From Clostridia bacterium (lineage in GTDB: Bacteria; Bacillota; Clostridia; Christensenellales; Borkfalkiaceae), in NCBI GenBank assembly GCA_021199295.1, contig JAJQII010000065.1, forward strand, positions 1 through 63,389: 63,389 nt of DNA, written 5' to 3'. Both the position numbers and the translations under genes were made by a program. The notes under the pieces were generated by a model. It was given only the letters and a program-made list of their open reading frames with translations. It was not told the DNA's origin and did not search any database. Every line of letters starts with the position of its first letter. Position 1 is the first letter of the stretch. This document shows, piece after piece, positions 27,872 to 37,496 of this stretch.

Positions 27872-27909
27872 AAAAAAATACCCCTTGCCTGAAATTCGGG
27901 CAAAAGGGT
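27872..27909 (-). promoter_or_regulatory. Terminator-like hairpin + U-run overlapping the ribosome-binding site of the TM1266-like gene
   Basis: Minus: ACCCTTTTGCC-cgaatttca-GGCAAGGGGT-ATTTTTTT-ATG; the SD-like AGGGG is in the 3' stem arm. Confidence 0.6.
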
Positions 27910-27969
27910 TGTTATGTAAATTGCTGCGGTGAATTATCCCCTCATCCGTCAACTTCGTTGACTAAACCA

Positions 27970-28119
27970 TCCTTTAATTCCGTCTCAACGGCGTATGGTA
28001 TTTACCCGCCGTCTCGGTCACCGCAAACGCTTTACGTATGCGTTTGCTCATCTCGCCAAACCAAACAGTGTACTACACTGTTTGGGAAATATTGGCTCGT
28101 CCTTACATGGGAGGCAAGG
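27970..28119 (+). repeat. Dispersed intergenic repeat R1, copy 2
   Basis: Matches 8555-8707; same 25-bp palindrome at 28061-28085. Confidence 0.85.
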
Positions 28120-28299
28120 ATTACGTTTATGAAGGTTAGCTCGTCCCCAAAAAAGAGGAAGGCAAGGAGAACGCTATTTACTTATTTACCCCTTTACCGT
28201 CAGGAAATCCCTTCCGACTCAGGCAGACATATTTTACCATACGGGTAAAAAATTTGCAAGCAAATGTATAAGGCGAATTAAATTCCGCATACTGTTTGC

Positions 28300-28809
28300 A
28301 TGAAAAAGTTATTTTTATTATTACTTACTGCGGCGGCAGCTACGGCGGTTGCCTGCTTTGCGGGATGCACAAACGGACAGACGGGCGGCGGCGACAACAC
28401 CGCCAAGCAGGGAAAAATGGCCGAGGAACAGGTACAGGCACAGGACGGGGCAGACGACAGCTACGGCTTTATGCCGCCCGATATGCCTATGTCGGAAAGC
28501 CATATGCCCATGCCGATGCCACCTGAGGGAAGAATTTACAGCTTTGGGGGCATGCAGCATGAATTTATGCCGCAGATGCCCGCAGGCGGGTATTCCAGAG
28601 ACGGCGCTGGCGACGTTATGCCTCACGGCAGAATAAACAAGAACGACAAAAAGGACCAGATGACTACCGAAGGCAGCACAGACGAAAAAACCTTTGAAGA
28701 ACAGACCTCTGAAGAAAAAGCCGAGGAAACGCCGCAGAAAAAACCTGACGGCAGGCGCAACAAGGGCAAAAGACAGAGAACGCCCAGGCAGCAAACCATC
28801 GTCAACTAA
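28300..28809 (+). CDS. Small low-complexity lipoprotein
   Basis: MKKLFLLLLTAAAATAVACFAGC lipobox; charged E/K/Q/T-rich tail. Confidence 0.65.
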   Translation: MKKLFLLLLTAAAATAVACFAGCTNGQTGGGDNTAKQGKMAEEQVQAQDGADDSYGFMPPDMPMSESHMPMPMPPEGRIYSFGGMQHEFMPQMPAGGYSRDGAGDVMPHGRINKNDKKDQMTTEGSTDEKTFEEQTSEEKAEETPQKKPDGRRNKGKRQRTPRQQTIVN

Positions 28810-28813
28810 AGGT

Positions 28814-28849
28814 AAAAAAATGCTTGCACATTAAGCGCAAGCATTTTTT
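28814..28849. terminator. Bidirectional terminator between convergent genes
   Basis: AAAAAAATGCTTGC ... GCAAGCATTTTTT. Confidence 0.8.
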
Positions 28850-28851
28850 AT

Positions 28852-31083
28852 TTATAATCCCGCTTTACCACGGTTATAGTTTATAAGGCAGCCTGATAAA
28901 ATTATCTGCTTTTCTTCCGGCGTGAGGTAGCCGAGATTGAGCATTATGTTTTTTACCTTTCCTTCGGAAATATGTTTGGCTGGGATAGCCTCTGCCCCCT
29001 CTTTTATGAGCCCCGTTATATTTTCTATATACACGTAGTCGCCCACCTTAAAGTCGAAGTTTCGGCATAAAAGGGGAAGCATGCCCCAGTTTATCAGGTT
29101 AGAGCGGTAGCGCTTTGTAGCGTATTCTTCGGCAATGTTGGCAACGCCGCCCAGAACACGCTGGCAGGACGCCGCCTGCTCCCTTGCAGAGCCGTCGCCA
29201 GGCTTACGCGCCGCCACGAAACTGCCGTACATAATATCCTTATCGGGGGTTATGCCCGCCTCCTCTAACACGCTTGCAGGGATAGAGCCGCTTTCGCGCC
29301 TTGTCTTTTCGTCTGCCATTACAGCCTTTGCCCTGCCCACGTACGCGGGGTCTTTGCGCGACAGCGCGAACTCGGCAAGCCTCATGGGGTTGGAGCGGTA
29401 AGAAGACGTTTCGCCCGAGGGGATAAGCTCGTCGGTAGTCGTCACGGGATCGGTAAGGACGGATACCGCCTTCATAAGCACGCTGTTTGCAAGGGCAATC
29501 TGTTCGGGCCAGTCAGCAATGTTGTTGCCGTATACAAGCTCGGCATCAGGCTGCGCGTTGCCCCAGCCGCGATACACGCGGTTTTCGTATATGGTTTTGT
29601 CGAAGTAGTACTTTTTAACTTTTTTGGTATATTCGGCTTCGGTCGCGGGGGTAAGCACTCCTCCGTTTGCCGCCGTGGCAGCTATGGAACGTGCGTCCAT
29701 CAGGGCAACCGCTGCAAGCTGCCCTTCGCCCAGTTTGCTGCCTTCGCGGTTTTCAAAGTTACGCGTTGTATGGCGGATAGAGAGCCCGTTATTGGCAGGC
29801 GTATCGCCAGCACCGAAGCAAGGGCCGCAGAACGCCGTTTTTACCACAGCGCCCGCCGACATAAGCGAGGATATATAGCCGTTATCCACAAGGCATTTGA
29901 ACACGGGCTGGCTTTGGGGGTATACGTTTAAAGCAAATTCGCCGTTGCCGCAATTTTTGCCCTTTAATATTTCTGCCGCCTCGGCGATATTTTCGTACAT
30001 ACCGCCTGCACAGCCTGCGATAATTCCCTGGTCCACGTAAATTTTGCCGTCTTTAATTTTATCGGTAAGGCGGAAAGTATTGCTGCCCTTAAGTTTGTTG
30101 CCGTACTCCTGCACCTCGCCCAGAATATCGTTTGCGTTGTCTATGACTTCGCGTATAGTGTAGGCGTTTGACGGGTGGAACGGAAGGGCTATCATAGGTT
30201 CTATGCGCGACAGGTCTATAGTCACAGCGCCGTCGTAGTAGGCAAGGGCGTCGGGGTGAAGTTCTTTAAAGTCGCCCTCGCGCCCGTGTATTTTAAAGTA
30301 TTCGCGGGTGGCGTCGTCCGTCTCCCATATGCTGGAAAGGCAGGTAGTTTCAGTAGTCATTACGTCTATACCGAGGCGGAAATCCATAGAGAGATTTTTG
30401 ATCCCGGGGCCTACGAACTCAAGCACCTTGTTTTTTACAAAACCCTTTTTAAACGTTGCCCCCACAAGCGCTATGGCAACGTCCTGCGGGCCTACCCCTT
30501 TTTTAAGTTTGCCCCGCAGATATACCGCGATTACCTCGGGCCGTTTGACGTCGTAAGTCTGCCCTAAAAGCTGTTTTACAAGCTCGGGGCCGCCTTCGCC
30601 TACCGCCATTGTGCCGAGAGCGCCGTAGCGGGTATGGCTGTCAGAGCCGAGTATCATAGCGCCGCATTTTGCCTCTTGCTCCCTCATATACTGGTGGATA
30701 ACGGCAAGATGGGGCGGTACGTAATTGCCGCCGTACTTTTTAGCCGCCGAAAGCCCGAAGACGTGGTCGTCTTCGTTTATAGTGCCGCCTACCGCGCACA
30801 GCGAATTGTGGCAGTTGGTAAGCGTGTAAGACAGAGGAAACTGTTTGAGCCCCGAAGCCTTGGCAGTCTGTATTATCCCGACGTAAGTAATATCGTGGGA
30901 TGCGAGCGCGTCGAACTTTATTTTAAGATTTTCGTCGTCGCCCTTGTTGTGTGCGGAAAGAATTTTATACGCCATTGTCCCCTTTACGGCAAGGCGTTTT
31001 TTAGCCTCTACCACAAACGCGGCGTTCTCTTTTAGCAGCCTGCCCTCGGTGTAATAAACACCGCCCTTTATGAGCTTTACCAT
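28852..31083 (-). CDS. Aconitase-family hydratase
   Basis: LGSDSHTRYGALGTMAVGEGGPELV; FCGPCFGAGDTPANNGLSIRHTTRNFENREGSK; aconitase cysteine motifs. Confidence 0.9.
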   Translation of the reverse strand: MVKLIKGGVYYTEGRLLKENAAFVVEAKKRLAVKGTMAYKILSAHNKGDDENLKIKFDALASHDITYVGIIQTAKASGLKQFPLSYTLTNCHNSLCAVGGTINEDDHVFGLSAAKKYGGNYVPPHLAVIHQYMREQEAKCGAMILGSDSHTRYGALGTMAVGEGGPELVKQLLGQTYDVKRPEVIAVYLRGKLKKGVGPQDVAIALVGATFKKGFVKNKVLEFVGPGIKNLSMDFRLGIDVMTTETTCLSSIWETDDATREYFKIHGREGDFKELHPDALAYYDGAVTIDLSRIEPMIALPFHPSNAYTIREVIDNANDILGEVQEYGNKLKGSNTFRLTDKIKDGKIYVDQGIIAGCAGGMYENIAEAAEILKGKNCGNGEFALNVYPQSQPVFKCLVDNGYISSLMSAGAVVKTAFCGPCFGAGDTPANNGLSIRHTTRNFENREGSKLGEGQLAAVALMDARSIAATAANGGVLTPATEAEYTKKVKKYYFDKTIYENRVYRGWGNAQPDAELVYGNNIADWPEQIALANSVLMKAVSVLTDPVTTTDELIPSGETSSYRSNPMRLAEFALSRKDPAYVGRAKAVMADEKTRRESGSIPASVLEEAGITPDKDIMYGSFVAARKPGDGSAREQAASCQRVLGGVANIAEEYATKRYRSNLINWGMLPLLCRNFDFKVGDYVYIENITGLIKEGAEAIPAKHISEGKVKNIMLNLGYLTPEEKQIILSGCLINYNRGKAGL

Positions 31084-31206
31084 AAAAAATCTCCTCTGAA
31101 TATGTTAATACATTTATTTTAACTCAAAACGGCAAAATAAACAATTAAATTACGGCAGAAAATTTGCCTGTACAATAAATTGTTGCACCTTTTATGCTCC
31201 GCAGGG

Positions 31207-31242
31207 TTGATTTTTGGCTTTCGGGATAGTATAATTTTGTTT
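31207..31242 (+). promoter_or_regulatory. Promoter predicted to give a leaderless mRNA
   Basis: TTGATT - 17 nt - TATAAT (31230-31235) - 7 nt - ATG (31243). Confidence 0.55.
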
Positions 31243-31728
31243 ATGAAAGTTTTTAAATACAAATTCACTAAACTTATTATAGCGCTTATCTACGTGTGCC
31301 TTGCGCTGTGCGCCGTGGGGTTTGCCGTAAACCTTTACCAAGTGCTTACCGTAGGGCTGTCGCAATCGGCAATAGTGGCTTTTACCATTATAAGATACGT
31401 GCTTATGTTTTTTGTTACGGTTGCTTTGGCGGTAATTCTTATCTCCCTTTTGCTGCATTCCAACTATACCGTAAAGGGCAAGGAGTTTTGCACTAACTTC
31501 GGCTTTATAAAGAGCAAATACAATATAGACGACATTACGGAAATCACCTTAGACCGCAAGACCGACAAACTGTGCGTAACGTTTAAGAACGAGACGTTTA
31601 TGATGATAGTGGTAAAGCCCGAATGGTACGAAGATTTTATACAGGCGCTTATGGAAGCCAATCCCGATATAGAATACTACATCAATTCGGTTACGGGCGA
31701 AGACGACGACAAAAAAAATAAATCCTGA
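31243..31728 (+). CDS. Two-TM membrane protein with PH-like domain
   Basis: Two hydrophobic segments followed by GKEFCTNFGFIKSKYNIDDITEITLDRKTDKLCVTF. Confidence 0.6.
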   Translation: MKVFKYKFTKLIIALIYVCLALCAVGFAVNLYQVLTVGLSQSAIVAFTIIRYVLMFFVTVALAVILISLLLHSNYTVKGKEFCTNFGFIKSKYNIDDITEITLDRKTDKLCVTFKNETFMMIVVKPEWYEDFIQALMEANPDIEYYINSVTGEDDDKKNKS

Positions 31729-31745
31729 CTTAAAGAAGGTAACTT

Positions 31746-32291
31746 ATGAATATATGGCACGATATTGCCCCTTCGCGCATAAAAAAAGACGACTTTATGT
31801 GTTTTATAGAAATTACGCAGGGCTCACGCTCTAAATACGAGATAGACAAGCAGACGGGGCTTTTGTGCCTTGACCGCATACTTTACACCTCTACCGTGTA
31901 CCCCGCGAATTACGGTTTTATACCAAGAACGCTCGCCTCTGACAAAGACCCCTTAGACGTTTTAGTGCTTTGCAGCGTACCCATACAGCCCTCCACTTTG
32001 GTAAGGTGCTATCCTATCGGCGTTATAGACATGCTTGACGAAGGCGCTCACGACGAAAAGATTATAGCTATACCATTTAACGAACCGACGTACAACGGCT
32101 ACAGAGATATAAGCGAACTGCCCAAGCACATTTTTGACGAGATGATGCACTTTTTTGAGGTATATAAAACACTTGAACACAAGACTACCACGGTAAACCG
32201 CATAATGGGCGCGGAAAGCGCCCTGCAGACGGTTGAAACGTGCATAGACAGTTATAACAAGAAATATCCCGACCGCGTAAAACTGTGTTAA
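31746..32291 (+). CDS. ppa: Inorganic pyrophosphatase (family I)
   Basis: FIEITQGSRSKYEIDKQTGLLCLDRILYTSTVYPANYGFIPRTLASDKDPLDVLVL. Confidence 0.95.
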   Translation: MNIWHDIAPSRIKKDDFMCFIEITQGSRSKYEIDKQTGLLCLDRILYTSTVYPANYGFIPRTLASDKDPLDVLVLCSVPIQPSTLVRCYPIGVIDMLDEGAHDEKIIAIPFNEPTYNGYRDISELPKHIFDEMMHFFEVYKTLEHKTTTVNRIMGAESALQTVETCIDSYNKKYPDRVKLC

Positions 32292-32335
32292 TCGCGGCAT
32301 ATGTACGGGGCAATTTTATTTTTATGTATATTATA

Positions 32336-32363
32336 AGCGCTGCGCGGAATACCGCGCAGCGCT
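32336..32363. terminator. Hairpin between convergent ppa and PII-like gene
   Basis: AGCGCTGCGCGG-aata-CCGCGCAGCGCT perfect 12-bp stem. Confidence 0.6.
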
Positions 32364-32384
32364 TTGTGTTTAAAGTAAAATAAT

Positions 32385-33197
32385 TTATACATTCTGTTCT
32401 GTCGGGGGAGCGTCGGGGGCGGGTTTATTATCTACGCCTGAAGCACCCACGCCGACAGTGCGGTCTACGGGTATGGAAAACAAGATACCGCCTGCCTCGG
32501 TCTTGAGCCCCGAGCTTTGCATAATGGCGTTCATTATAGCCTCTTTGGCGGAACGGCGGGACAAAATCAAAAGCACGTCTGATTCTTCGCGCAGGGATAT
32601 ACCTATAAACTGTTCTGCCTTGGCATTGTTTACCGAACGGGCGTTAAGAATTGTTCCGCCTGCCGCGCCTGCATTTCGGGCTGCCTCCATAGCTTCGTCT
32701 ACGTAACCTGCCGCCACCTCTGCCACTATCAAATCGTAAGTACGGTCTTTATCCTTCATTATCTTTCTCCCATCCACTGATTTTGTCGCTGCCGCGGAAG
32801 TTATTCCCCCCGCCACTATCTCTGAAACCACCGAAAGCGGTACTGTAAACGATATGCCTCGGCCTACAAGGTACAGCTCCATCTTGTTTTTTATGCTATC
32901 CAGAATGGCGGCTTCGTCGCTTTCGGGTATTACCGAAAGCATAACCACCTTTGCGCTTGTGCCTATGCCGAGGTAATTTAACACAGCGCTGCGAGCCGTT
33001 CCCTTGCCCATTACCGAAAAGGTAAGCGCCACCGAAAAATCGTTTATAAGCTCGGTAAGCGCCTCGTCGTCGCCCCTGTTTACAATGCTAATTAAAAGTT
33101 TTGCCCTGTTATGCCGCACCGCCGGTTTAGAGGGAACATGCACAACACGCACAGGTCTGTTTGTTTTTTCTTCTGATACAATAGTCTTGCGCGGCAC
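32385..33197 (-). CDS. Tandem PII-like signal-transduction protein
   Basis: Two PII-like halves (LLISIVNRGDDEALTELINDFSVALTFSVMGKGTA...; YDLIVAEVAAGYVDEAMEAARNAGAAGGTILNARSV); adjacent to DUF1538 gene. Confidence 0.7.
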   Translation of the reverse strand: MPRKTIVSEEKTNRPVRVVHVPSKPAVRHNRAKLLISIVNRGDDEALTELINDFSVALTFSVMGKGTARSAVLNYLGIGTSAKVVMLSVIPESDEAAILDSIKNKMELYLVGRGISFTVPLSVVSEIVAGGITSAAATKSVDGRKIMKDKDRTYDLIVAEVAAGYVDEAMEAARNAGAAGGTILNARSVNNAKAEQFIGISLREESDVLLILSRRSAKEAIMNAIMQSSGLKTEAGGILFSIPVDRTVGVGASGVDNKPAPDAPPTEQNV

Positions 33198-33198
33198 T

Positions 33199-34728
33199 TT
33201 AGTCTACCTCGTAGGTTAATATTCTGTCTTCGACGGTAAGGAACGTACGCTTTATTTTTGCCGTCTTGCGTTTGTACAGGATACCGAAAACCTGTATGGT
33301 TATAAGGGGCATCAACGCAACAAACGCCACACAGCCGAAAGCGTCGGTCATTATTGCGGTGGCTGCCGCCTCGCCGTTTATCTGCGTGCATGCGCCTATC
33401 GCCATAGGGATTACGAATGCCGAAACCATAGCGCCCGACGCGACGCCGCCAGAGTCGAACGCGATACCTGTAAACAGCTTGGGCGTAAAGAATGTGAGAA
33501 TTAAAGCCAGCGCGTAACCGGGGACAAGTATGTACATTATGCTTATGCCCGTTATTACCCTTAGCATTGCAAGCCCCAATGCACAGCATACCGATATGCT
33601 GAGCGCCATCTTCATAGCTGTGGCTTTTATAGCACCTGCGCTCACTTTTTCTACCTGCTTGTTTAAAACGTGTACGGCAGGCTCGGCGGCGACCACAAAG
33701 TAGCCCACTATCATACCCACGGGTATGAGCAGCCACCCGCCCCACAGCGAACCGAGTTCCTGCCCGATAAGAGTGCCTATAGGGGCGAATCCAACGTTAG
33801 CGCCCGCAAGGAACAGTACAAGCCCCACAAATGTTATTAAAAGGCCTAAAACTATTTTTATAATCTGCCGTTTGTGGAAAGAACGGGTTATTATCTGGAA
33901 AACTATAAAAAACACAACGATAGGGGCTATCGCCACGCCTACCTCTTGAGCGTATTCGGCAAAGCCGTGCAAAAAGTCTATGCATACATCCTGAAGGCTG
34001 CCAACCTGCGTGGAAGTTTCGGTTACTACGTATTCTATATTGCTGGCATTGGTTATAATGCCGAGTACCAGTACGGCTATAACAGGGCCTGTGCTGGAAA
34101 GCGCTACAAGGCCGAAGGAGTCGTCCTTGCCCTCTTTATCGCTTCGTATAGAGGCAACGCCCACGCCGAGCGACATAATAAACGGAACTGTCATAGGCCC
34201 TGTAGTTACGCCGCCCGCGTCGAATGCAATCGCCCAGAAACTGGAATCGACAAAAAAGAACGCAAGCAGAAAGGCTATAACGTAAAACACTATAAGCAGA
34301 ATGGAAAGGCGAATCCTGAAAACTATACGCAGCATGGCTATCATAAGGAATATGCCCACGCCGACAGCCACCGTTATTATCAAAAGCCAGTTGTTTATAG
34401 AATCTGAAACGTAGCCCGCGAGTATCTGTAAATCGGGCTCGGCAATGGTGACTATTACGCCTATTATAAAAGAGACGAGGGCGATAAGCCATATTTTACG
34501 CGAATGGGTGAGAGCCGAGCCTACCTTTTCGCCCATTACAAGCATAGACATATCAGCGCCCATATTAAAGCCGGACAGCCCTAAAATAAGCAGTACGCTG
34601 CCTATAAGAAACAGCACAAAAGAATAAGTATCTATGCCTACAGCCACCGAAAGAATAACAATGATAATTGCTATAGGCAGGATACTTGAAATAGATTCTT
34701 TAAGTTTTTCTTTGAATGCCAAAACCAT
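33199..34728 (-). CDS. DUF1538 family integral membrane protein (duplicated domain)
   Basis: Internally repeated segments FDAGGVTTGPMTVPFIMSLGVGVAS and FDSGGVASGAMVSAFVIPMAIGA; many TM helices. Confidence 0.85.
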   Translation of the reverse strand: MVLAFKEKLKESISSILPIAIIIVILSVAVGIDTYSFVLFLIGSVLLILGLSGFNMGADMSMLVMGEKVGSALTHSRKIWLIALVSFIIGVIVTIAEPDLQILAGYVSDSINNWLLIITVAVGVGIFLMIAMLRIVFRIRLSILLIVFYVIAFLLAFFFVDSSFWAIAFDAGGVTTGPMTVPFIMSLGVGVASIRSDKEGKDDSFGLVALSSTGPVIAVLVLGIITNASNIEYVVTETSTQVGSLQDVCIDFLHGFAEYAQEVGVAIAPIVVFFIVFQIITRSFHKRQIIKIVLGLLITFVGLVLFLAGANVGFAPIGTLIGQELGSLWGGWLLIPVGMIVGYFVVAAEPAVHVLNKQVEKVSAGAIKATAMKMALSISVCCALGLAMLRVITGISIMYILVPGYALALILTFFTPKLFTGIAFDSGGVASGAMVSAFVIPMAIGACTQINGEAAATAIMTDAFGCVAFVALMPLITIQVFGILYKRKTAKIKRTFLTVEDRILTYEVD

Positions 34729-34930
34729 TTAAAAATATAACCAAAAATAAAAAGGGAACTATCAACTGCCCCTGCTTTAGAATTTTGTATATTATAACAC
34801 ACTACGGAAAACATTGTCAACGGAGCAGTAAAAATTATATTTTATTTCACCGATTTATTATACGAGTTTTTCGCCAAATTCATCTTCTATGCCAAGCAAA
34901 TAATCGGCTTTAACTTCTAAAGACAGCGAA

Positions 34931-34951
34931 GGCGCGTAAAAGTTACGCGCC
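34931..34951 (-). terminator. Hairpin downstream of mscS-like gene
   Basis: GGCGCGTAA-aag-TTACGCGCC. Confidence 0.6.
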
Positions 34952-34980
34952 TGCATTCATTTTTATTTAATTACAAAATA

Positions 34981-36027
34981 TTAATTCTGGTTGTCCTCTT
35001 CCATTCCCGAAGACGCCTGCTTTTGTTCTTCCACAAAATCTTCCGCAAGGCTCGCCGTGTAATTGGTTGCCTTAAAATTACTTTCGTCGGGCTGGTTTAC
35101 AACTACCTGGGGGAAAGGTATCGTGATGCCGTTTTTATCGAACAGCAGTTTAAACTGCCTGTTCATATCGCGCTGCACCTGGTATATGTCGTCCTCTTTG
35201 CAGTTTGCAACAAACAGTAAATCTACCGAAGAAGCCGAAAGGGCTGTCACCCCTTTATAATAAGGACCGTCGGTTATGGCGGGAATTTTTTCCCTGATTT
35301 TATCAAGGTTTTCGCTTATTATAACTTCTACATGCTCGAGCGACTCGCCGTAGCTTATGCACATAGTACACTTGGCAAGCGAAAGTTCCTTGGTCTGGTT
35401 AATAACGGTAACTATACTGCTGTTGTTGACTATTTTAATATTTCCGCCGGCATCGATAATCTTTGTTGTGCGAATGCCTATCTCGGTGACTGTTCCGCGC
35501 CAGCCGTCTATTACTATTATGTCGCCCACCTTGTAAGAACCGTCGAACACGATAAATATGCCCGCTATAATATCGGCGATAAGACTTTGAGCGCCAAGAC
35601 CTACGACAAGAGCTAAAATCCCAGCGCTGGCAAGAAGGGTAGCCGTATCAACGCCCCATACGCTTAAGACAAGCAGAAGCGCTACTATGGCTAAAAGATA
35701 CTTGAAAAAACTTGCAAGCAGTTTTAAAATCGTGATCGCCCTGTTGTTTTTGCTGAAACATTTTAAAAGCACAAACACCACAACGTTATAAATGACGGCG
35801 CACAGCACTATTATCTGGAAAGACCTGATAACATAGCCCACCGCGTGGATAAGCCATACCAATGTGGAATTGGTTACGGCATAGTCGGCTATGAATTTTT
35901 CGAAAACGTTGTCTGTGCCGAATAAAGCGTCTTCGAACACGAACACAACTACCGCCGCCGCAAGCAGCACCAACCACACGCAGATTTTTAACGCAATCAT
36001 GCCTTTGCCCGTTTGTTTTTTTGTCAT
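34981..36027 (-). CDS. MscS-type mechanosensitive ion channel
   Basis: SAGILALVVGLGAQSLIADIIAGIFIVFDGSYKVGDIIVIDGWRGTVTEIGIRTTKI. Confidence 0.93.
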   Translation of the reverse strand: MTKKQTGKGMIALKICVWLVLLAAAVVVFVFEDALFGTDNVFEKFIADYAVTNSTLVWLIHAVGYVIRSFQIIVLCAVIYNVVVFVLLKCFSKNNRAITILKLLASFFKYLLAIVALLLVLSVWGVDTATLLASAGILALVVGLGAQSLIADIIAGIFIVFDGSYKVGDIIVIDGWRGTVTEIGIRTTKIIDAGGNIKIVNNSSIVTVINQTKELSLAKCTMCISYGESLEHVEVIISENLDKIREKIPAITDGPYYKGVTALSASSVDLLFVANCKEDDIYQVQRDMNRQFKLLFDKNGITIPFPQVVVNQPDESNFKATNYTASLAEDFVEEQKQASSGMEEDNQN

Positions 36028-36049
36028 ATGTAAACTCTCCTTGTATATA

Positions 36050-37327
36050 TTAACCCCAGTTGGTTACTTCAATATAATAATCGTATTCCACCGTCTGGTA
36101 TTCTTCCAGATAACCGCCGTTGCCGTCGGGCACTTGCCATGTCGCCGTTACGGTGACTAAAACCGTACCGTCTTCGAAAAGGGCAAAATCATCAGGAATG
36201 GTATAATAAATGTAAAACCCGCCGTCATAAGACGCATCGTCTGAATACAAATCTACCGTATAAAGCGTGCCGTCTGCACCTGTAAAGGTGAATATAAGAC
36301 CAGACCACACCTCGTTGAGATTATAAACATCTACAAAAAACTCTATATTATAGTCACTCTCGAAATAATCGCAAGTCACATCGTAGACGTACGGCTTCGA
36401 CGTGTATCCATAGTATGCCATTACGAATTTTTCCCTTGCAACTTCGCCTTGCCAGCCGTCGGAGGTAGCAGCCGTAACCACCAGATATGCCTGCCCGAAT
36501 ACGTCCAGAGAGAGCTCCGTGCCCGATTCAACCGAGGCATATAAGTCTAAATAGTCTTCACCCTCGTCTCTTACCGAACACTCTATCCTGTTGCCGTCCA
36601 TATCCTCGATATGGTATTCGTACACAACGTTGCTGCTTGCGCTTTCGTATATAAGATTGATATATGCGACGCCGCCGTCAGTTACGCTGTAAGAACCATC
36701 GTTGCTGATATCAACAATCTCGTAATCAGGCGCAGAAGGCAGGGTAACCTCTCCCCTGTAAAGTTCGCCCGTCCAGCCGTTCGCTGCAGTGGCTTGGACT
36801 ACAAAAGTAATGCCGCCTTCCGCGTCAATTCCGGTAACGTCTGCCGTGGCGGTATAGTATTCACCGTCATATTCTAACGTACATTCGGCTATATTGCCGC
36901 CCACATCCTCCAGCCATGCATTGTAGCTTTCCAGTTCGTCCAGCCCGTCGAGCAAAAAAACCACGCTCACATCACTGCCGTACGCGTACAGCGAGACATT
37001 TACATCGTACACCTGCGAGGATGGCGGTAAAACCTCGGTAATTGCAGGTTCTTCAATGACAGGTTCTTCCACTACCGGATCAGAAGCCGCGGCGGCAACC
37101 GCCGTCACCGTTACCGTGACAGCCGCCACCATGGTTACCATGCTTGTGGTTATAGAAATTTTGGACGTGGTTTTTGTAAGTTTGCCGCTTGTATGCGTTT
37201 CGCTGTCGGGCAATTCGGCTACAACGGCATCGGCTACCACGTAATCATTTATTACGGCGTTAAACCCTATCTCGTTTTTCGGGAGGTCGTCGTTAGACAA
37301 ATTTATCTGATTGTATTCGTCGTTCAA
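36050..37327 (-). CDS. Membrane-anchored protein with repeated beta-sandwich-like extracellular domains; TTG start
   Basis: Minus-strand AAAGGAGG-ttgcaaa-TTG (37327) gives LNDEYNQINLSNDDLPKNEIGF...; TM segment ISITTSMVTMVAAVTVTVTAVAAAA; three similar repeats (VTAATSDGWQGEV / VQATAANGWTGEL). Confidence 0.65.
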   Translation of the reverse strand: MNDEYNQINLSNDDLPKNEIGFNAVINDYVVADAVVAELPDSETHTSGKLTKTTSKISITTSMVTMVAAVTVTVTAVAAAASDPVVEEPVIEEPAITEVLPPSSQVYDVNVSLYAYGSDVSVVFLLDGLDELESYNAWLEDVGGNIAECTLEYDGEYYTATADVTGIDAEGGITFVVQATAANGWTGELYRGEVTLPSAPDYEIVDISNDGSYSVTDGGVAYINLIYESASSNVVYEYHIEDMDGNRIECSVRDEGEDYLDLYASVESGTELSLDVFGQAYLVVTAATSDGWQGEVAREKFVMAYYGYTSKPYVYDVTCDYFESDYNIEFFVDVYNLNEVWSGLIFTFTGADGTLYTVDLYSDDASYDGGFYIYYTIPDDFALFEDGTVLVTVTATWQVPDGNGGYLEEYQTVEYDYYIEVTNWG

Positions 37328-37496
37328 TTTGCAACCTCCTTTCTGTGTATAGTTTATTTTACCATATTTTTTTGCCGATAACAAGAGCAAATTATAAATT
37401 GATAATAAAATTGTATGATATATACAAATATTTAATGCTTTTTCTTATTGCCCATTTTAAAATGGATTTTTAAATTGGAGCGGGAATATGCCAAAA

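Noticed and set aside
28300-28809. Low-complexity lipoprotein as novel effector
   Set aside because: Only signal peptide and compositional bias are visible; nothing specific to support a function.
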